Assembly (NCBI RefSeq): GCF_008932115.1
Contig: NZ_CP044543.1
Location: 2,108,001 to 2,172,000 of the forward strand
Source: Bradyrhizobium betae
GTDB lineage: Bacteria; Pseudomonadota; Alphaproteobacteria; Rhizobiales; Xanthobacteraceae
Reading direction: 5' to 3'
DNA length: 64,000 nt
Shown: one piece after another, positions 27,037 through 36,210 of the stretch
Numbering within the stretch: position 1 is the stretch's first letter
Layout: each line of letters begins with the position of its first letter
The notes under the pieces: generated by a model
Told to the model about the DNA's origin: nothing
The model's database searches: none
The model's input: only the letters and a program-made list of their open reading frames with translations
Made by a program: the position numbers and the translations under genes

Positions 27037-28320
27037 TTAAGCCTTCGCCTTCTCCGCTTCCACCGCCTGCCAGCCGATGTCGCGGCGGCAAAAACCCTCC
27101 GGCCAGCGGATGCGGTCGACGGCCTGGTAGGCGCGGCGCTGCGCCTCGGTCACGGTCGCACCTAGCGCGCAGACATTGAGCACGCGGCCGCCATTGGCGA
27201 GGATCGCGCCGTCCTTTGCGACGGTGCCGGCATGGAAGATCTCGGCGCCTTCGACCTCAGCGGCCTCCTCCAGCCCCTCGATGCGCGTGCCCTTCTGGTA
27301 GTCGCCGGGATAGCCGTTCGCCGCCATCACCACCGTGAGCGCGGACTCCGGATGCCAGCGCAGATCGAAATTCTTCAGCTGGCCATCGCATGACGCCAGG
27401 AACGCCGGCACGATGTCGCTCATCATGCGCAGCATCAGCACCTGGCATTCAGGATCGCCGAAGCGGACGTTGAACTCGAACAGCTTTGGGCCCTGCGTCG
27501 TCAGCATGATCCCCGCATAGAGAATGCCGCGGAACGGCGTGCCGCGCTGCTTCATGCCCGCGACGGTCGGCAGGATGATCTTCGCCATGATCGCGTCGTG
27601 GACCGCGGGCGTCACCAGCGGCGTCGGCGAATAGGCGCCCATGCCGCCGGTGTTCGGGCCGAGATCGTGGTCGAACACGCGCTTGTGGTCCTGCGCGGAC
27701 GCCAGCGGAATCGCGGTCTCGCCGTCGCACAGCGCAAAGAAGCTGATCTCGCGGCCGGCCAGAAACTCCTCGATCACCACTTCAGCCCCGGCCTCGCCGA
27801 ACGCGCCCTCGAACATCATCGCGATGGCGTCCTCGGCCTCGCGCACGGTCTTGGCGACGACGACGCCCTTGCCGGCGGCAAGCCCATCGGCCTTCACCAC
27901 GATCGGCGCGCCCTGGCTCTGCACATAAGCGCGCGCGTTATCGGCATTGGTGAAGCGCTTGTAGGCGCCGGTGGGAATACCGAACTCGGTGCACAGCGCC
28001 TTGGTGAACCCCTTGGAGCTTTCGAGCTGGGCGGGGATCTTGTTCGGCCCGAACGCCTTGATGCCGGCGGCGGTGAGATCGTCGACGATGCCGGCCGCCA
28101 GCGGCGTCTCCGGCCCGACCACCACGAGCGCGACCGCGTTGGTCTTGCAGAAGTCGATCACCGCCGCATGGTCGGCCACATCGAGCGCCACGCACTCCGC
28201 CTCCCGCGCAATGCCGGCATTGCCGGGCGCGCACCAGAGTTTGGTCACGAGGGGAGAGGCTGCGATCTTCCACGCCAGAGCATGTTCGCGGCCGCCGGAA
28301 CCGAGCAGGAGAATGTGCAT
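27037..28320 (-). CDS. purD: Phosphoribosylamine-glycine ligase PurD
   Basis: A 427-residue ATP-grasp enzyme for step two of purine synthesis, joining glycine to 5-phosphoribosylamine. The N-terminal [18 protein letters not shown] is the family's signature start. The ATP-grasp body has [44 protein letters not shown] and [14 protein letters not shown]. An open upstream extension of 85 codons is Pro/Arg-rich and unconserved, so I reject it. The gene points away from the AT-richer CarD/HNH patch. Confidence 0.97.
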   Translation of the reverse strand: MHILLLGSGGREHALAWKIAASPLVTKLWCAPGNAGIAREAECVALDVADHAAVIDFCKTNAVALVVVGPETPLAAGIVDDLTAAGIKAFGPNKIPAQLESSKGFTKALCTEFGIPTGAYKRFTNADNARAYVQSQGAPIVVKADGLAAGKGVVVAKTVREAEDAIAMMFEGAFGEAGAEVVIEEFLAGREISFFALCDGETAIPLASAQDHKRVFDHDLGPNTGGMGAYSPTPLVTPAVHDAIMAKIILPTVAGMKQRGTPFRGILYAGIMLTTQGPKLFEFNVRFGDPECQVLMLRMMSDIVPAFLASCDGQLKNFDLRWHPESALTVVMAANGYPGDYQKGTRIEGLEEAAEVEGAEIFHAGTVAKDGAILANGGRVLNVCALGATVTEAQRRAYQAVDRIRWPEGFCRRDIGWQAVEAEKAKA

Positions 28321-28552
28321 AAGAGGCTCAGAATGAGGTGTTTTGCTGGGGCGGAGGTCGCATGAATCGGGGTGGGGCTCAAGGGGGTGGGGGCGGGCTC
28401 CCCGGCATTCGGGGGCGTGGCAAGCCCGAAATCCATCGGGCCAAGCCATGCGCTGACCCGTTGAGATGGGCGCTTCGAAGTCCCTCCGATTCCGTCTTGC
28501 ATGACTTGCGCTTGCTGGAGGGATATCGTGCGGCCGAACAAGGGAGGGGGCG

Positions 28553-29527
28553 ATGGTGTTCGGCTGGTCACGCAACGGGACAACGATACCCCTTGGTGTT
28601 GTCCAATTAGCTAGTCCGCCCGTAGACGAATGGGGTGAACCTCTCTGGAACGAAGAGGTGGAAGCCGCAACGCGTACGCGAGGAAGCGATTTCCTTGCCC
28701 CCTTCCTGGTCGAAGTTTCTCCAGGAATGTGCTTGGGCGGCTACCTAGCAAAGGCACAATACCGTAACGCAGTGCGAGACTACGAAGCGAGCGCGGTTCT
28801 AGTTACCCGTAAGAATGATGAATTGCAGACCACCGTTTTCATCAGTGCCCCCTCTTGCACACATGGTGATTTGGAGTGGCAGGCCCACACACAGCGCCTC
28901 ACCGCCTCGCTCCCAAAAGAGCATGTGGCGAACATGGTGCATACGCTCCGTGGGCTATGCGAACAGGCACACGCCCAGCAGCTCTTGAAAGCGAGCAGTA
29001 AGCCCGCGGTGGACGCTGAGGAGGAGGTGATGGTGGAGGCCCCGCCTGCGCGCGAGCGCAACGGCTTCTCCGTCAATGAATTCGTTGTCTATGCTGCGCA
29101 CGGCATCGGCCAGATTCTAGACATCGAGACACAAACTATTGCAGGCGCCGAGTTAGAGCTTTTTGTCATCAATTTTGCGGAAGACGGCATGACGCTACGC
29201 GTTCCCACGGCCAAAGTGGCAAATGTCGGAATGCGCAAAATATCCGACTCAGAACAGATTGACGCCGCGCTCTCCGTACTCACCGGCTACGAAGATGATC
29301 TGCGCGGGCAGACGATTGAGCTCACGGCGCGCATCGAGTCTGGCGACATACTAGAGCTTGCCCGGCTTCTACGTGAGATGCGCCCATGGCTGCGGCGCGG
29401 GGAAATGTACCAAACGGTTTTGAACAGATTCACCAGGGAAGTAGCGATTGCTCGCGGACTGGACATTGAGGCGGCGGCCAATGAGGTCGAGCGCCAATTT
29501 TCGCGCCCCTCCGCGTCCACCGAATAA
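28553..29527 (+). CDS. CarD/CdnL-like RNA polymerase-binding protein with an extra N-terminal domain
   Basis: A 324-residue protein. From about residue 168 it matches a whole CarD/CdnL protein: the RNA polymerase-interacting part ([18 protein letters not shown], then [21 protein letters not shown] and VGMRKIS), then the helical DNA-contacting part ([30 protein letters not shown]). The first ~160 residues are an unfamiliar domain with no motif I know, joined by an acidic/Pro linker. Ordinary CarD proteins have no such domain. GGGAGGGGG precedes the ATG. Base composition is visibly less GC-rich than the flanks. The HNH-like gene follows nine bases later. Function inferred: a transcription regulator acting through polymerase. 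Confidence 0.8.
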   Translation: MVFGWSRNGTTIPLGVVQLASPPVDEWGEPLWNEEVEAATRTRGSDFLAPFLVEVSPGMCLGGYLAKAQYRNAVRDYEASAVLVTRKNDELQTTVFISAPSCTHGDLEWQAHTQRLTASLPKEHVANMVHTLRGLCEQAHAQQLLKASSKPAVDAEEEVMVEAPPARERNGFSVNEFVVYAAHGIGQILDIETQTIAGAELELFVINFAEDGMTLRVPTAKVANVGMRKISDSEQIDAALSVLTGYEDDLRGQTIELTARIESGDILELARLLREMRPWLRRGEMYQTVLNRFTREVAIARGLDIEAAANEVERQFSRPSASTE

Positions 29528-29535
29528 GCAGCACC

Positions 29536-30072
29536 ATGGCTAGGAGGTTCGTTCTACGGGTTGAGCTTGTCCCGGAGCCGCTTTGGCAGATGAACCTCAG
29601 GTCCAACAAAGTAGGTCTTGGGCAAGGCCGATGGCGCAAGCTGAGCCGAGCTACGCGCGACCGACTCCGGCAATGCTCAATTTGTGGCAATCGCAAAAGG
29701 CGTCTTCATGGACATGAAGTCTGGAAGCTTAGCGAAACGGTAAGAAAAGGCCGAGCGCGGCTGACCGCCGTGAACGCAATTTGCGTGATGTGCCATTCAA
29801 TTCAGCACTGGGGCATGACGCGCGTGCTGATCAACATCGGCGTGCTCAGTACGGCGGACGAGCGGCGCCTGATCCGGCACTTCACCAAGATCAATGGTTG
29901 CAGCGAAGCCGCCTTCTCCAGGCACGTCGTCCGCGCTTTCGCCCAGCATCATCTGCGGAGCAAGAAGAAATGGACGGTCGATTGGGGGCCGTTCACTGCC
30001 GCCGTTGCTGAGGCCAAGTTGGCGCGAGAAAAATGGCATGCGGCGCGACAAGCACGCCTAGAGTTACGGTGA
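29536..30072 (+). CDS. HNH-like zinc-binding protein
   Basis: A 178-residue basic protein. Residues C47-x2-C50, then H60-E61 in HGHEVWKL, then C83-x2-C86-H87-x3-H91 form the pattern of a zinc-bound HNH (beta-beta-alpha-metal) fold, with H60 a possible catalytic residue. HNH proteins include nucleases, but whether this one cuts is unknown. The N-terminus lacks a signal; the C-terminal 70 residues are helical and basic, suited to nucleic-acid binding. It follows the CarD fusion by nine bases and overlaps the next small frame by GTGA, so three genes may form one operon. Confidence 0.6.
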   Translation: MARRFVLRVELVPEPLWQMNLRSNKVGLGQGRWRKLSRATRDRLRQCSICGNRKRRLHGHEVWKLSETVRKGRARLTAVNAICVMCHSIQHWGMTRVLINIGVLSTADERRLIRHFTKINGCSEAAFSRHVVRAFAQHHLRSKKKWTVDWGPFTAAVAEAKLAREKWHAARQARLELR

Positions 30073-30242
30073 GTGCACCAATTTCCAAAGCGCAGTTGAT
30101 GTCGGGCGGATGGGCCGGAATCCCTCACTGTCTGACCGCGGAAAAGTGCCCGCCAACTCAACAGCAACTCGCTCGGCAGACGCTTGGATTAGTTGAAGCT
30201 GCCTTTGGTATGACGCTGACAAAGTTCTACTCGATGCCTTGA
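30069..30242 (+). CDS. Small coupled ORF, unknown
   Basis: A 57-residue frame read from a GTG that overlaps the HNH-like stop (GTGA). The peptide (VSAPISKAQLMSGGW... ending KFYSMP) has no recognisable motif beyond a helical stretch QQQLARQTLGLVEAAFGMTL. Translational coupling is the main argument that it is real. It may equally be a decayed remnant, since the sequence after it becomes AT-rich and non-coding. Confidence 0.35.
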   Translation: MSAPISKAQLMSGGWAGIPHCLTAEKCPPTQQQLARQTLGLVEAAFGMTLTKFYSMP

Positions 30243-30452
30243 TGAATTTTATGGATCGTTAGAAGGTTTATCTCGTTGAAACTTATTGCATTTTTGAGGA
30301 AACGTCATGTGAAATGCAATGCACAATCTGGAATCATCGGGATTCCGTTTTGCATACCAGGGGTTGGGGCTACACTTCTCGTGGGCAGATTTCTTGAATC
30401 AGCATCCGATTGATTTCGCCAAGGCCGTCGTTGGCGAAAGCGATGTTAGCCC
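30243..30452. other. AT-rich non-coding stretch
   Basis: About 210 bases with clearly higher A/T than the rest of the window. I see a small inverted repeat around TTGCATTT...AAATGCAA but no gene, tRNA or attachment-site-like duplication. It marks the right end of the CarD/HNH patch. Confidence 0.45.
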
Positions 30453-30628
30453 GTAGGATGGGTTGAGCCCTTGCGAAACCCATCGCACATGTCCCTCGAA
30501 GCGTCCGTAAAGTTGGCCGACCGAGCGCCAACCGCAACTCATCGTCACTTGCAGTCGGATGATAGGCGCGAAAACGGAGAGCGGGAATGCGAAAGCGATG
30601 GGTTTCACCAGGGCTCAACCCATCCTAC
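30453..30628. repeat. Palindromic repeat (GTAGGATGGGTTGAGCCC family)
   Basis: The ends GTAGGATGGGTTGAGCCC and GGGCTCAACCCATCCTAC are exact reverse complements, and the next inner blocks (GAAACCCATCGC / GCGATGGGTTTC) also pair. About 120 bases lie between the arms. An apparent minus-strand frame here is only the repeat. Confidence 0.85.
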
Positions 30629-30656
30629 CATGTCGCCGATCGTGACAGCCTGAGAC

Positions 30657-30790
30657 CGTCACCCTGAGGTGGCCGCTCCTTCAGCGGCCCTCGAAGGGCG
30701 ACGGCCCGGCTGCTGCAGCGGGGCCGTTCATCCTTCGAGGCTCCCGGCGCGATGCTGTTGCATCGCGCCACTCGCACCTCAGGATGACGG
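30657..30790. repeat. Palindromic repeat (CACCCTGAGGTG / CCTCGAAGG family)
   Basis: The left end CCGTCACCCTGAGGTG pairs with the right end CACCTCAGGATGACGG, and CCTCGAAGGGCGACGGCCC pairs with GGGCCGTTCATCCTTCGAGG inside. A second copy of this family lies in the gap after xseA. Confidence 0.85.
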
Positions 30791-30816
30791 AATAATCGGT
30801 GATGCTTCGGCGCGAG

Positions 30817-31116
30817 CTAAACCTGCCGCCCCGCAATAATCTCCTGCAACGTCGCCACATGCCGCGCGAAAGCCCCGCGCCCTGCGGCCGTCGCAGTCAC
30901 CGTGGTCTGCGGCTTCTTCCCCACGAACGCCTTCTCCACCGAGACGTAACCCGCCTTGGCCAGCGTCTCGATATGCGCTCCGAGGTTGCCGTCGGTGGCG
31001 CCGGTGAGCTTCTTCAGCCGCGCGAATTCCAGGCCTGCGGTCGCCGGTAGCGCGTTCAGCGCCGCCATGATCTTCAGCCGCAACGGCTGGTGGATGATGT
31101 CGTCGAGCTCGGCCAT
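30817..31116 (-). CDS. Winged-helix transcriptional regulator
   Basis: A 99-residue DNA-binding protein of the small winged-helix (HTH_34/MarR-ArsR-like) type: DDIIHQPLRLKIMAALN, then FARLKKLTGATDGNLGAHIETLAKAGYVSVEK as the helix-turn-helix and wing, ending with a helical dimerisation segment. Its start overlaps the stop of the upstream membrane-protein gene (ATGA), so both are co-translated. Such regulator/membrane-protein pairs are common in Proteobacteria, often with unknown signal. The regulator is likely autoregulatory. Confidence 0.85.
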   Translation of the reverse strand: MAELDDIIHQPLRLKIMAALNALPATAGLEFARLKKLTGATDGNLGAHIETLAKAGYVSVEKAFVGKKPQTTVTATAAGRGAFARHVATLQEIIAGRQV

Positions 31117-31670
31117 CAGATCCGCCGCATCCAGAGGCCGCCGAGGATCAGGCCGCCGCCGTTGACGAAGGCCATCCAGAGCGGGAATGCCTCGCCGATA
31201 TAAAAGAAGCCGATCAATGTCAGCGCGGAGATGCCGAGGCCGATCGCGACGAAAGCATAGCCGAACCAGAGACCCGCCAGCGTGTAGAACAGCATGAAGT
31301 AGAGCGGCCAGAAGGCCCCGAGCTGGCGCGGGCCGAAATGGCCGATGACATTGGTGCAGAGCGTGCCGAAGGCGAAGAAGGACGCGAAGACCAGAACAAG
31401 CCTGACGTCGAAGCCGGAGCCGCGCGGGTGATGCGGCGGATTGAGCAGGCGCAGCGCGACGAGGCCGATGACGCCGACGATATCGACAGCGGGCCAGGCG
31501 TAGACCGCGTACATCGGCCAGAGCCAGGTGACGAGGTTGCCGGCGAACACCAATATGCCCCACCAGATCGCGGCGAGGCTCGCCAGCTCATAGAGCTGCG
31601 ATTGCTTCACGCGCTGGACGATGTCGTCGATGTCGGCCAGCGCTGCGGATGCTTCCTTGCTGTCGATCAT
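31116..31670 (-). CDS. Integral membrane protein paired with the winged-helix regulator
   Basis: A 184-residue inner-membrane protein. A short soluble N-terminal helix (DIDDIVQRVKQSQLYELASLAAI) leads into about five membrane helices with many aromatic residues (WWGILVF, WLWPMYAVYAWP, FWPLYFMLFY). No catalytic motif is visible. It is the promoter-proximal gene of a two-gene unit with the regulator, so it may sense a signal or be the regulated output. Family name not recognised. Confidence 0.75.
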   Translation of the reverse strand: MIDSKEASAALADIDDIVQRVKQSQLYELASLAAIWWGILVFAGNLVTWLWPMYAVYAWPAVDIVGVIGLVALRLLNPPHHPRGSGFDVRLVLVFASFFAFGTLCTNVIGHFGPRQLGAFWPLYFMLFYTLAGLWFGYAFVAIGLGISALTLIGFFYIGEAFPLWMAFVNGGGLILGGLWMRRI

Positions 31671-31727
31671 GGCGGCTCTTTCAGGTGCTGGGCTGGCTGG
31701 TTATGCGCGGTAGCAGCAGAGCAAGCG

Positions 31728-31772
31728 CCTCGTCCTTCGAGACGACCGCTTCGCGGTCTCCTCAGGATGAGG
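31728..31772. repeat. Short repeat fragment (CCTCGTCCTTCGAG type)
   Basis: CCTCGTCCTTCGAGACGACC and GGTCTCCTCAGGATGAGG flank a small GCTTCGC loop. It looks like a shortened copy of the CACCCTGAGG / CCTCGAAGG family and lies upstream of the membrane-protein gene. Confidence 0.6.
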
Positions 31773-31833
31773 CTCAGTGGCAGCGCAGGCAAGCCGCTCC
31801 GGTATGCGCATGGCATGCCGCCAGCTGGCCGCA

Positions 31834-32844
31834 TCATGACTGCCCTGCCCCGCGCGTGGCGACGTCCTCGGCGATTGCGTTGACCGCCTTCGGGTTGGTG
31901 ACGATGCCCATGTGGTTGATGCCGTCGAGCAGCTTGACGTCGACCGACGGTTTGATCGCCTGCACGGTCTCCGCATATTTGTCGGAGATCATCATCTCGT
32001 CCTCGGTGCCGCCGAAGATCGTCATCGGGTGCGTCACGGCCGGCAGATCGAGGCGATAGCCGCGCGTCGCGTAATTGCGCATCAGGCGATCGGAGTAGGT
32101 GGAGACGAGGATCTTCTCCATGTTCGGGCGCACCGCGAGGGCCAGCACCGGGAGCTGCGAGCAGCAATCGATGCCGAGCTTGCGCAGCGCGGCGAGCCCG
32201 AGGAAGCGCGGAATGTCGGCACTGACCCAACCACCGTTGTTAGGCCAGTTGGTCGGCGCATCGTAGCCGAGATAGGGCGCGAGCAGCACGGTGCGCACGA
32301 ACATGTCCTGCATGATCGGCGTCGCGGCGACGCGCAGCGCGAAGCCGCCGCCGGCGGAGTGGCCGACGAGAGTCAGCGGCAGATCCGGCGCGGTCTTGCG
32401 CACCTCGGCGACGAAATCGACGAGGTCGTCCTCGAGCTGGCCGACATAACCGATGTCGCCGCGCGTGCCGGAGCCGCCGTGGCCGCGGATGTCGAGCGCC
32501 CAGGTCTCGACCCCGCGCGCTGACATCGCATGGGTCAGCGCGTGGTTGACGGTGCCGCTGGAGCCGGAGGAGCCATGAATGAAGATCGCGCCGCGGCCGG
32601 TCGCGGGTCCGCTGGCCGCGTAATGGCGGAAGCCGATCCAGGTGCCGTCGCGGGCCTGGAAGCGCTCGAGTGGCGGCAGCGTCGACCAGTCGATGCCCTT
32701 GGATGAGTCGGAGACCGACCGCATCTCGGGCGGCCGCTGCAGCGGCGTCGCGATCATCGCGGCCAGGACCAGCGCGACGGCGCCGACCGCACACAGGGCC
32801 CATTTCAGTCCGTTGAACATGCCGCGCAGCAACCGGATCGCCAT
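31834..32844 (-). CDS. Alpha/beta hydrolase with N-terminal membrane anchor
   Basis: A 336-residue serine hydrolase of the lysophospholipase/serine-aminopeptidase-like group. An N-terminal hydrophobic segment (about residues 13-33) anchors or exports it. The oxyanion region is [11 protein letters not shown], the nucleophile is S163 in [11 protein letters not shown], and the acid and histidine are probably in FGGTEDEMM and [17 protein letters not shown] resembles monoacylglycerol-lipase-like enzymes. Substrate unknown. It is divergent from xseA. Confidence 0.85.
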   Translation of the reverse strand: MAIRLLRGMFNGLKWALCAVGAVALVLAAMIATPLQRPPEMRSVSDSSKGIDWSTLPPLERFQARDGTWIGFRHYAASGPATGRGAIFIHGSSGSSGTVNHALTHAMSARGVETWALDIRGHGGSGTRGDIGYVGQLEDDLVDFVAEVRKTAPDLPLTLVGHSAGGGFALRVAATPIMQDMFVRTVLLAPYLGYDAPTNWPNNGGWVSADIPRFLGLAALRKLGIDCCSQLPVLALAVRPNMEKILVSTYSDRLMRNYATRGYRLDLPAVTHPMTIFGGTEDEMMISDKYAETVQAIKPSVDVKLLDGINHMGIVTNPKAVNAIAEDVATRGAGQS

Positions 32845-32963
32845 GGCTCGATCTCCCTCGATGCAACATCAATAGAGAACTCTATATCACAGTGCACTCT
32901 CCATATCAATCCTTGGATTGGCGCCGCGCGGCGAAAATCCTTAACGTCGGGTCTGACCCCAAC

Positions 32964-34604
32964 ATGCCGAATCGTTTGCCGATGCCGCCCGCGGAACCCC
33001 TGCTCAACGCCCCCGAATTCACCGTTTCCGAGCTCTCCCAGTCCCTGAAGAGGACGGTCGAGGACGCGTTCGGCCATGTCCGCGTTCGCGGCGAGATCTC
33101 CGGCTTCCGCGGCGCCCATTCCTCCGGCCATTGCTATTTCGCGCTCAAGGACGAGAGCGCCAAGATCGAGGCGGTGATCTGGAAGGGCGTGCACGGGCGG
33201 ATGCGCTTCAAGCCCCAGGAGGGGCTCGAGGTGATCGCCACCGGCAAGCTCACGACCTATCCGGGCTCCTCGAAGTACCAGATCGTGATCGAGGCGCTGG
33301 AGCCGGCCGGCATCGGCGCGCTGATGGCGCTGATGGAGGAGCGCAAGAAGAAGCTCGCCGCCGAGGGCCTGTTCGACGATGCGCGCAAGCAGCTGCTGCC
33401 GTGGCTGCCCGAGGTGATCGGCGTGGTGACCTCGCCGACCGGCGCCGTGATCCGCGACATCCTGCACCGGCTGGAGGACCGCTTTCCGCGCCACGTGCTG
33501 GTGTGGCCGGTCAAGGTGCAGGGCGAAGGCTCGGCCGAGCAGGTCGCGGCCGCGATTCGCGGCTTCAACGCGCTGCCCGAGGGCGGCAAAATTCCGCGGC
33601 CGGACGTGCTGATCGTCGCGCGCGGCGGTGGCTCGCTGGAGGATCTCTGGTCGTTCAACGAGGAGATCGTGGTGCGCGCAGCAAGCGAGAGCATGATCCC
33701 GCTGATCTCGGCGGTGGGGCACGAGACCGACATCACGCTGATCGACTTCGTCGCCGACAAGCGCGCGCCGACGCCGACGGCCGCGGCCGAGATGGCGGTG
33801 CCGGTGCGCAGCGATCTGTTCGTCGAGGTCGCCGATCTCGGGCGGCGCACACATGCCTATTGGATGCGCGCCCATGAGAGCCGCCGCAACGAGTTGCGGG
33901 CCGCCGCGCGCGCGCTGCCGTCGGCCGGCGATCTGCTGGCGATCCCGCGGCAGCGGCTGGATTCAGCGGGCGCGTCGCTGCCGCGCGGGCTGAAGGCCAA
34001 CACGCACGCGCATTTCCGCAGGTTCACCGCGGCGAGCGGCAAGCTGACGCTGCGGGTGCTGCACGGCCAGATCTCGCAGGCCGACCACCGGCTCACGGTG
34101 TGCGGTGAGCGGCTTGGCCTGTCCGCGCGCTCCTTGCTGCGGCAGCGGCGCGATCGTTTTGCGGGGCTCGAGGTGCGGCTGCGCGCTTCGAAGCTTGCCA
34201 ACGCGCAGGCGCAGCGCAATGCGATTGGCCGCCAGCGCGAGCGTACGCAGCGCCTCGGCGAGCGCGCGGGGCGCGCGCTGGCGACGCTGCTGCAGCGGCT
34301 GGATGCGCGCGTCGAGGCCAGCGGCAAGCTGCTCGCCGCGCTGTCCTATCGCGGCGTGCTCGCGCGCGGCTTTGCGCTGGTGCGCGACGAGGCGGGGCAT
34401 CCCGTGCATGCGGCGGATGCGATCGGGCCCGGCGCACGGGTCGAGATCGAGTTCGCGGATGGACGTGTGGGCGCGACAACGGATGCGGATCGCCCGGCGC
34501 CGGCGACCAAGCGCGCGCCAGCGCAGGCGAAGGCTGCCGCGCAGGACGGAAAGGCCGCGCCGAAGCGCGTGGGCAAGCCGGTGGATCAAGGCACTTTATT
34601 TTAG
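32964..34604 (+). CDS. xseA: Exonuclease VII large subunit XseA
   Basis: A 546-residue nuclease subunit that, with XseB, degrades single-stranded DNA. An OB-fold is at the N-terminus ([30 protein letters not shown]), followed by the catalytic core ([17 protein letters not shown] [61 protein letters not shown]) and a long helical, Arg-rich coiled region. Its C-terminal 40 residues are a Lys/Ala/Pro-rich tail. The ATG giving MPNRLPMPP is preferred over an upstream in-frame one. xseB is not in the window. Confidence 0.96.
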   Translation: MPNRLPMPPAEPLLNAPEFTVSELSQSLKRTVEDAFGHVRVRGEISGFRGAHSSGHCYFALKDESAKIEAVIWKGVHGRMRFKPQEGLEVIATGKLTTYPGSSKYQIVIEALEPAGIGALMALMEERKKKLAAEGLFDDARKQLLPWLPEVIGVVTSPTGAVIRDILHRLEDRFPRHVLVWPVKVQGEGSAEQVAAAIRGFNALPEGGKIPRPDVLIVARGGGSLEDLWSFNEEIVVRAASESMIPLISAVGHETDITLIDFVADKRAPTPTAAAEMAVPVRSDLFVEVADLGRRTHAYWMRAHESRRNELRAAARALPSAGDLLAIPRQRLDSAGASLPRGLKANTHAHFRRFTAASGKLTLRVLHGQISQADHRLTVCGERLGLSARSLLRQRRDRFAGLEVRLRASKLANAQAQRNAIGRQRERTQRLGERAGRALATLLQRLDARVEASGKLLAALSYRGVLARGFALVRDEAGHPVHAADAIGPGARVEIEFADGRVGATTDADRPAPATKRAPAQAKAAAQDGKAAPKRVGKPVDQGTLF

Positions 34605-34630
34605 GCGCGATGGCCGCGCTGCACGCTCTC

Positions 34631-34753
34631 TGTCATTCCCCGCGCAGGCGTGGAATCCAGTACGCCGCGGCCTATCGATTCAATCACTACCGCCTCGGCG
34701 TACTGGATCGCCCGGTCCTGGTGCGCAATTGCGCACCGGCCGGGCGATGACAG
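34631..34753. repeat. Palindromic repeat (CTGTCATTCCCCG family)
   Basis: Arms TGTCATTCCCCGCGCAGG... and ...CCGGGCGATGACA with inner GGAATCCAGTACGCCG / CGGCGTACTGGAT. It also contains a small nested hairpin GGTGCGCAATTGCGCACC. Confidence 0.85.
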
Positions 34754-34782
34754 CGAGGGTGTGGCGCGCGCGTGTATCAAAC

Positions 34783-34914
34783 CCGTCATCCTGAGGTGCG
34801 AGGCTTGCGATGCGATCGCATCGCAAGGGGAGCCTCGAAGGATGAGTGGCCGAGATGCAGCCGGGCCGTCGCCCTTCGAGGCTCGCCGAAGAGGCGAGCA
34901 CCTCAGGGTGACGG
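34783..34914. repeat. Palindromic repeat (CGTCATCCTGAGGTGCGAGG family)
   Basis: The left end CCGTCATCCTGAGGTGCGAG and the right end GAGCACCTCAGGGTGACGG pair; inside, CCTCGAAGGATGAGTGGCC pairs imperfectly with the GGGCCGTCGCCCTTCGAGG block. Together with the preceding repeat it fills the gap between xseA and the next gene. Confidence 0.85.
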
Positions 34915-34931
34915 TGATGGATTGGTGTGCT

Positions 34932-35081
34932 CTACCGGCAAGACAATCCCGCGTCGATCGTGGTCCAGAAGCCGCAATGCTCGGGCGCCTGCATGGGCGC
35001 GCCGGCGTGGGCTTCGAACAGGAAGATCGCGACGGTGAAGACGATCAGTGCGGAGGAGAACAGGGCGAAGCGGTTGCGCAT
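34932..35081 (-). CDS. Short exported or membrane-anchored peptide, unknown
   Basis: A 49-residue frame beginning MRNRFALFSSALIVFTVAIF, a basic start plus a strongly hydrophobic segment ending near EAHA, which looks like a signal peptide or single membrane helix. About 22 residues follow with two cysteines (EHCGFW and GLSCR) that could form a disulfide. No clear ribosome binding site is visible. Codon third positions are GC-rich as in neighbours. I do not recognise a family; confidence comes from the signal-like N-terminus. Confidence 0.45.
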   Translation of the reverse strand: MRNRFALFSSALIVFTVAIFLFEAHAGAPMQAPEHCGFWTTIDAGLSCR

Positions 35082-35191
35082 GAGGCTTGCGTTTAATCGA
35101 CATCGTGGTCGAACTAAGGCGTTGTCACGCGCTGAAACCGGTTTGGCGCGGAGCCCGTAGAATCCCGGTCGGGCTCGCTACGAAACCATCA

Positions 35192-36016
35192 TCACCGCGC
35201 CAGCCATTGCGAAACTTCCTGCTGCGCGTCGGCGCGGGCGACCGCATCGGAGCCGAGATGACCGTGCTCGGGCGCTGCGGCATCGCTGCTGCCGGCAGCG
35301 GCATGCAGCGGCGTGTTGGCGCGGTCGAAATCGTGATAGGCGCCGGGATAGACCACGATGCGCGTGAGCGCGCTGCGGCCGCGCGCGCCGTCCACCATCT
35401 GGCGGCAGGCCGGCGGCGACGACACGTCGTCATCGGCACCGATCAGCACCAGCGTCGGCACCCGCGCGCTCCAGCCGAGACCGGCGGAGATCCGGCAGTC
35501 CGGATAGAACGCGATCGCCGCGCGAAAATCCGGGCCGGCATCGCGCGCCGCGCTCTGCGGCCGCACCGCCCAGAGCAGCGCGCTGGCGCCATTGGCCCAG
35601 CCGATCAGGCTGACGCGGTCGCGCGCCACCCAGGCCTGCTTCATCAGCCAGGCGCGCGAGGCCGCGATGTCGGTGACGCGCTCGCGCCGCGCCTTGACGC
35701 GCATCTCCTTGACGCGGCATTGCGGCCCGAGCTCGCGCGAGCCGTAGCTGTCGGGCAGCAGCACGGCGTTGCCCGCCTTGAGCAGCCGCTCGGCCCAGTC
35801 GCGATAGCGCGGCAGGACGGTATCGGAATGGCTACCCAGGCCGCCGCAGCCGTGCAGCGCGATCACGGTCGGAAACGGCCCCTCGCCTTCAGGCTTGTAG
35901 AGCTGCGCATGCAGCACGCCCGATGCCAGGGGAATGTCGACCTGCTGCGGCGCCGGCGCTGCGCGCGCCGCCGACATCAGCAGCATCAGGAACAGGACGG
36001 TCGATCGAAGGCGCAT
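35192..36016 (-). CDS. Exported dienelactone-hydrolase-like protein lacking the nucleophile
   Basis: A 274-residue alpha/beta hydrolase with a signal peptide (about residues 1-19, AARA-A). The fold is clear: HGCGGLGSHS oxyanion region, then VSLIGWANGASALLWA where the nucleophile elbow should be, then VLIGADDDVSS and YPGAYHDFD for the acid and histidine. In this family the elbow is G-x-(S/C)-x-G; here the third position is Ala (A141, codon GCC), so hydrolysis by the normal mechanism is not expected. The chosen ATG gives the signal peptide. It stands alone; the DUF2093 gene is divergent. Confidence 0.8.
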   Translation of the reverse strand: MRLRSTVLFLMLLMSAARAAPAPQQVDIPLASGVLHAQLYKPEGEGPFPTVIALHGCGGLGSHSDTVLPRYRDWAERLLKAGNAVLLPDSYGSRELGPQCRVKEMRVKARRERVTDIAASRAWLMKQAWVARDRVSLIGWANGASALLWAVRPQSAARDAGPDFRAAIAFYPDCRISAGLGWSARVPTLVLIGADDDVSSPPACRQMVDGARGRSALTRIVVYPGAYHDFDRANTPLHAAAGSSDAAAPEHGHLGSDAVARADAQQEVSQWLAR

Positions 36017-36210
36017 CGGACTCCGCGGTCGGAGGTGCCGGAACCAGCCCCCCTTCGGGCGAAGCACTATCATGCGGAAACGGCGGCAAAACATCACAAA
36101 CCGGTGGGTTTACCGGGCGGACAAGCCACCCTATCTATGCTACATCCCGTCCAACACATCGTGCCCTCCAGGGTTTGCCTGGACGCGGCCTTCCACGGAG
36201 ACTTTCGACC

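Noticed and set aside
28321..28575. N-terminal extension of purD
   Set aside because: The extra 85 codons are Pro/Arg-rich and absent from Pur[14 protein letters not shown] is the conserved start.
28330..30452. Genomic island with tRNA attachment site
   Set aside because: No tRNA, integrase or flanking direct repeat could be found; only composition and gene content suggest acquisition.
30370..30618. 82-codon minus-strand frame right of the CarD/HNH patch
   Set aside because: It lies almost wholly inside a palindromic repeat, so its peptide is a repeat translation.
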